Shown: piece by piece, positions 34,099 through 34,154 of the stretch
Layout: every line of letters begins with the position of its first letter
How positions within the stretch are numbered: the stretch's first letter is position 1
NCBI GenBank assembly: GCA_017408735.1
Contig: JAFQUB010000049.1
Span: 1 to 34,154 of the forward strand
Length of the DNA: 34,154 nucleotides
Source of the DNA: Lachnospiraceae bacterium
Lineage (GTDB): Bacteria > Bacillota > Clostridia > Lachnospirales > Lachnospiraceae
Reading direction: 5' to 3'
Translations under genes and position numbers: made by a program
The notes under the pieces: generated by a model
What the model saw: only the letters and a program-made list of their open reading frames with translations
Told to the model about the DNA's origin: nothing
The model's database searches: none

Positions 34099-34120
34099 AA
34101 AACACTTGACAAATCCATCG

Positions 34121-34141
34121 AAAAATGCGGCGCTTCGCGCC
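34121..34141 (-). terminator. Terminator of a gene beyond the right edge
   Basis: GGCGC (34129-34133) and GCGCC (34137-34141) form a compact stem with a 3-base loop; on the minus strand GCATTTTT follows. It probably ends a minus-strand gene located to the right of the window. Confidence 0.55.
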
Positions 34142-34154
34142 AATTAATTAAAAA

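Overview
The window looks like chromosome of an anaerobic, AT-rich, Gram-positive gut-type Firmicute, most likely a butyrate-producing member of the Lachnospiraceae/Clostridia. Evidence for this is a complete acetyl-CoA-to-butyryl-CoA operon (thl-crt-hbd-bcd-etfB-etfA), a class III (anaerobic) ribonucleotide reductase, an NADP-type glutamate dehydrogenase, a T-box-controlled serS, strong AGGAGG-type ribosome binding sites and TTGACA/TATAAT-type promoters. I cannot name the species from sequence alone. Nearly all genes lie on the minus strand; only an AraC-type regulator and an Rpn-type nuclease are on the plus strand.

Layout. 1-1450: left edge with a truncated XRE-type regulator, a gene-poor stretch and a phage-type helicase loader; this looks like the remnant of a mobile element. 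1479-6896: gdhA with its own promoter and terminator, a lipoprotein esterase divergent from an AraC regulator, and a large fusion of a PTS EIIC membrane domain to an intact EAL (c-di-GMP phosphodiesterase) domain. 7063-11242: a Csp-like subtilase and a Zn/Cd-type P-type ATPase with a His/Cys-rich N-terminus, driven by a promoter overlapped by an ArsR/SmtB (CzrA/CadC)-like operator. 11342-12440: two small unrecognised membrane proteins with their own promoter. 12716-18930: the butyrate operon, bounded by a promoter with a Rex-like operator on its -10 box and an intrinsic terminator, with stem-loops at the thl/crt and hbd/bcd junctions.

18965-24043: a tight run nrdD - vanZ-like - AI-2E-family permease - secreted coiled-coil/SleB cell-wall hydrolase. 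24242-25355: a solitary Rpn-family nuclease with a GIQQ tandem repeat. 25370-28752: serine T-box - serS - lysA-like decarboxylase - unknown gene. 28789-31012: HAD phosphatase - aminotransferase - Hpt protein. 31207-34098: DUF1622 membrane protein - Fe/Mn superoxide dismutase - nitrilase-family amidase - DUF2156 protein.

Functionally this is mostly core metabolism plus regulation. I did not find an obviously new multi-gene defence or biosynthetic system. The most interesting items are regulatory: the Rex-like site and intercistronic hairpins of the butyrate operon, the EIIC-EAL sensor fusion, the metal-responsive operator without a nearby regulator gene, and lysA placed downstream of a serine T-box. 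Family names are assigned from motifs read by eye; no database search was possible.
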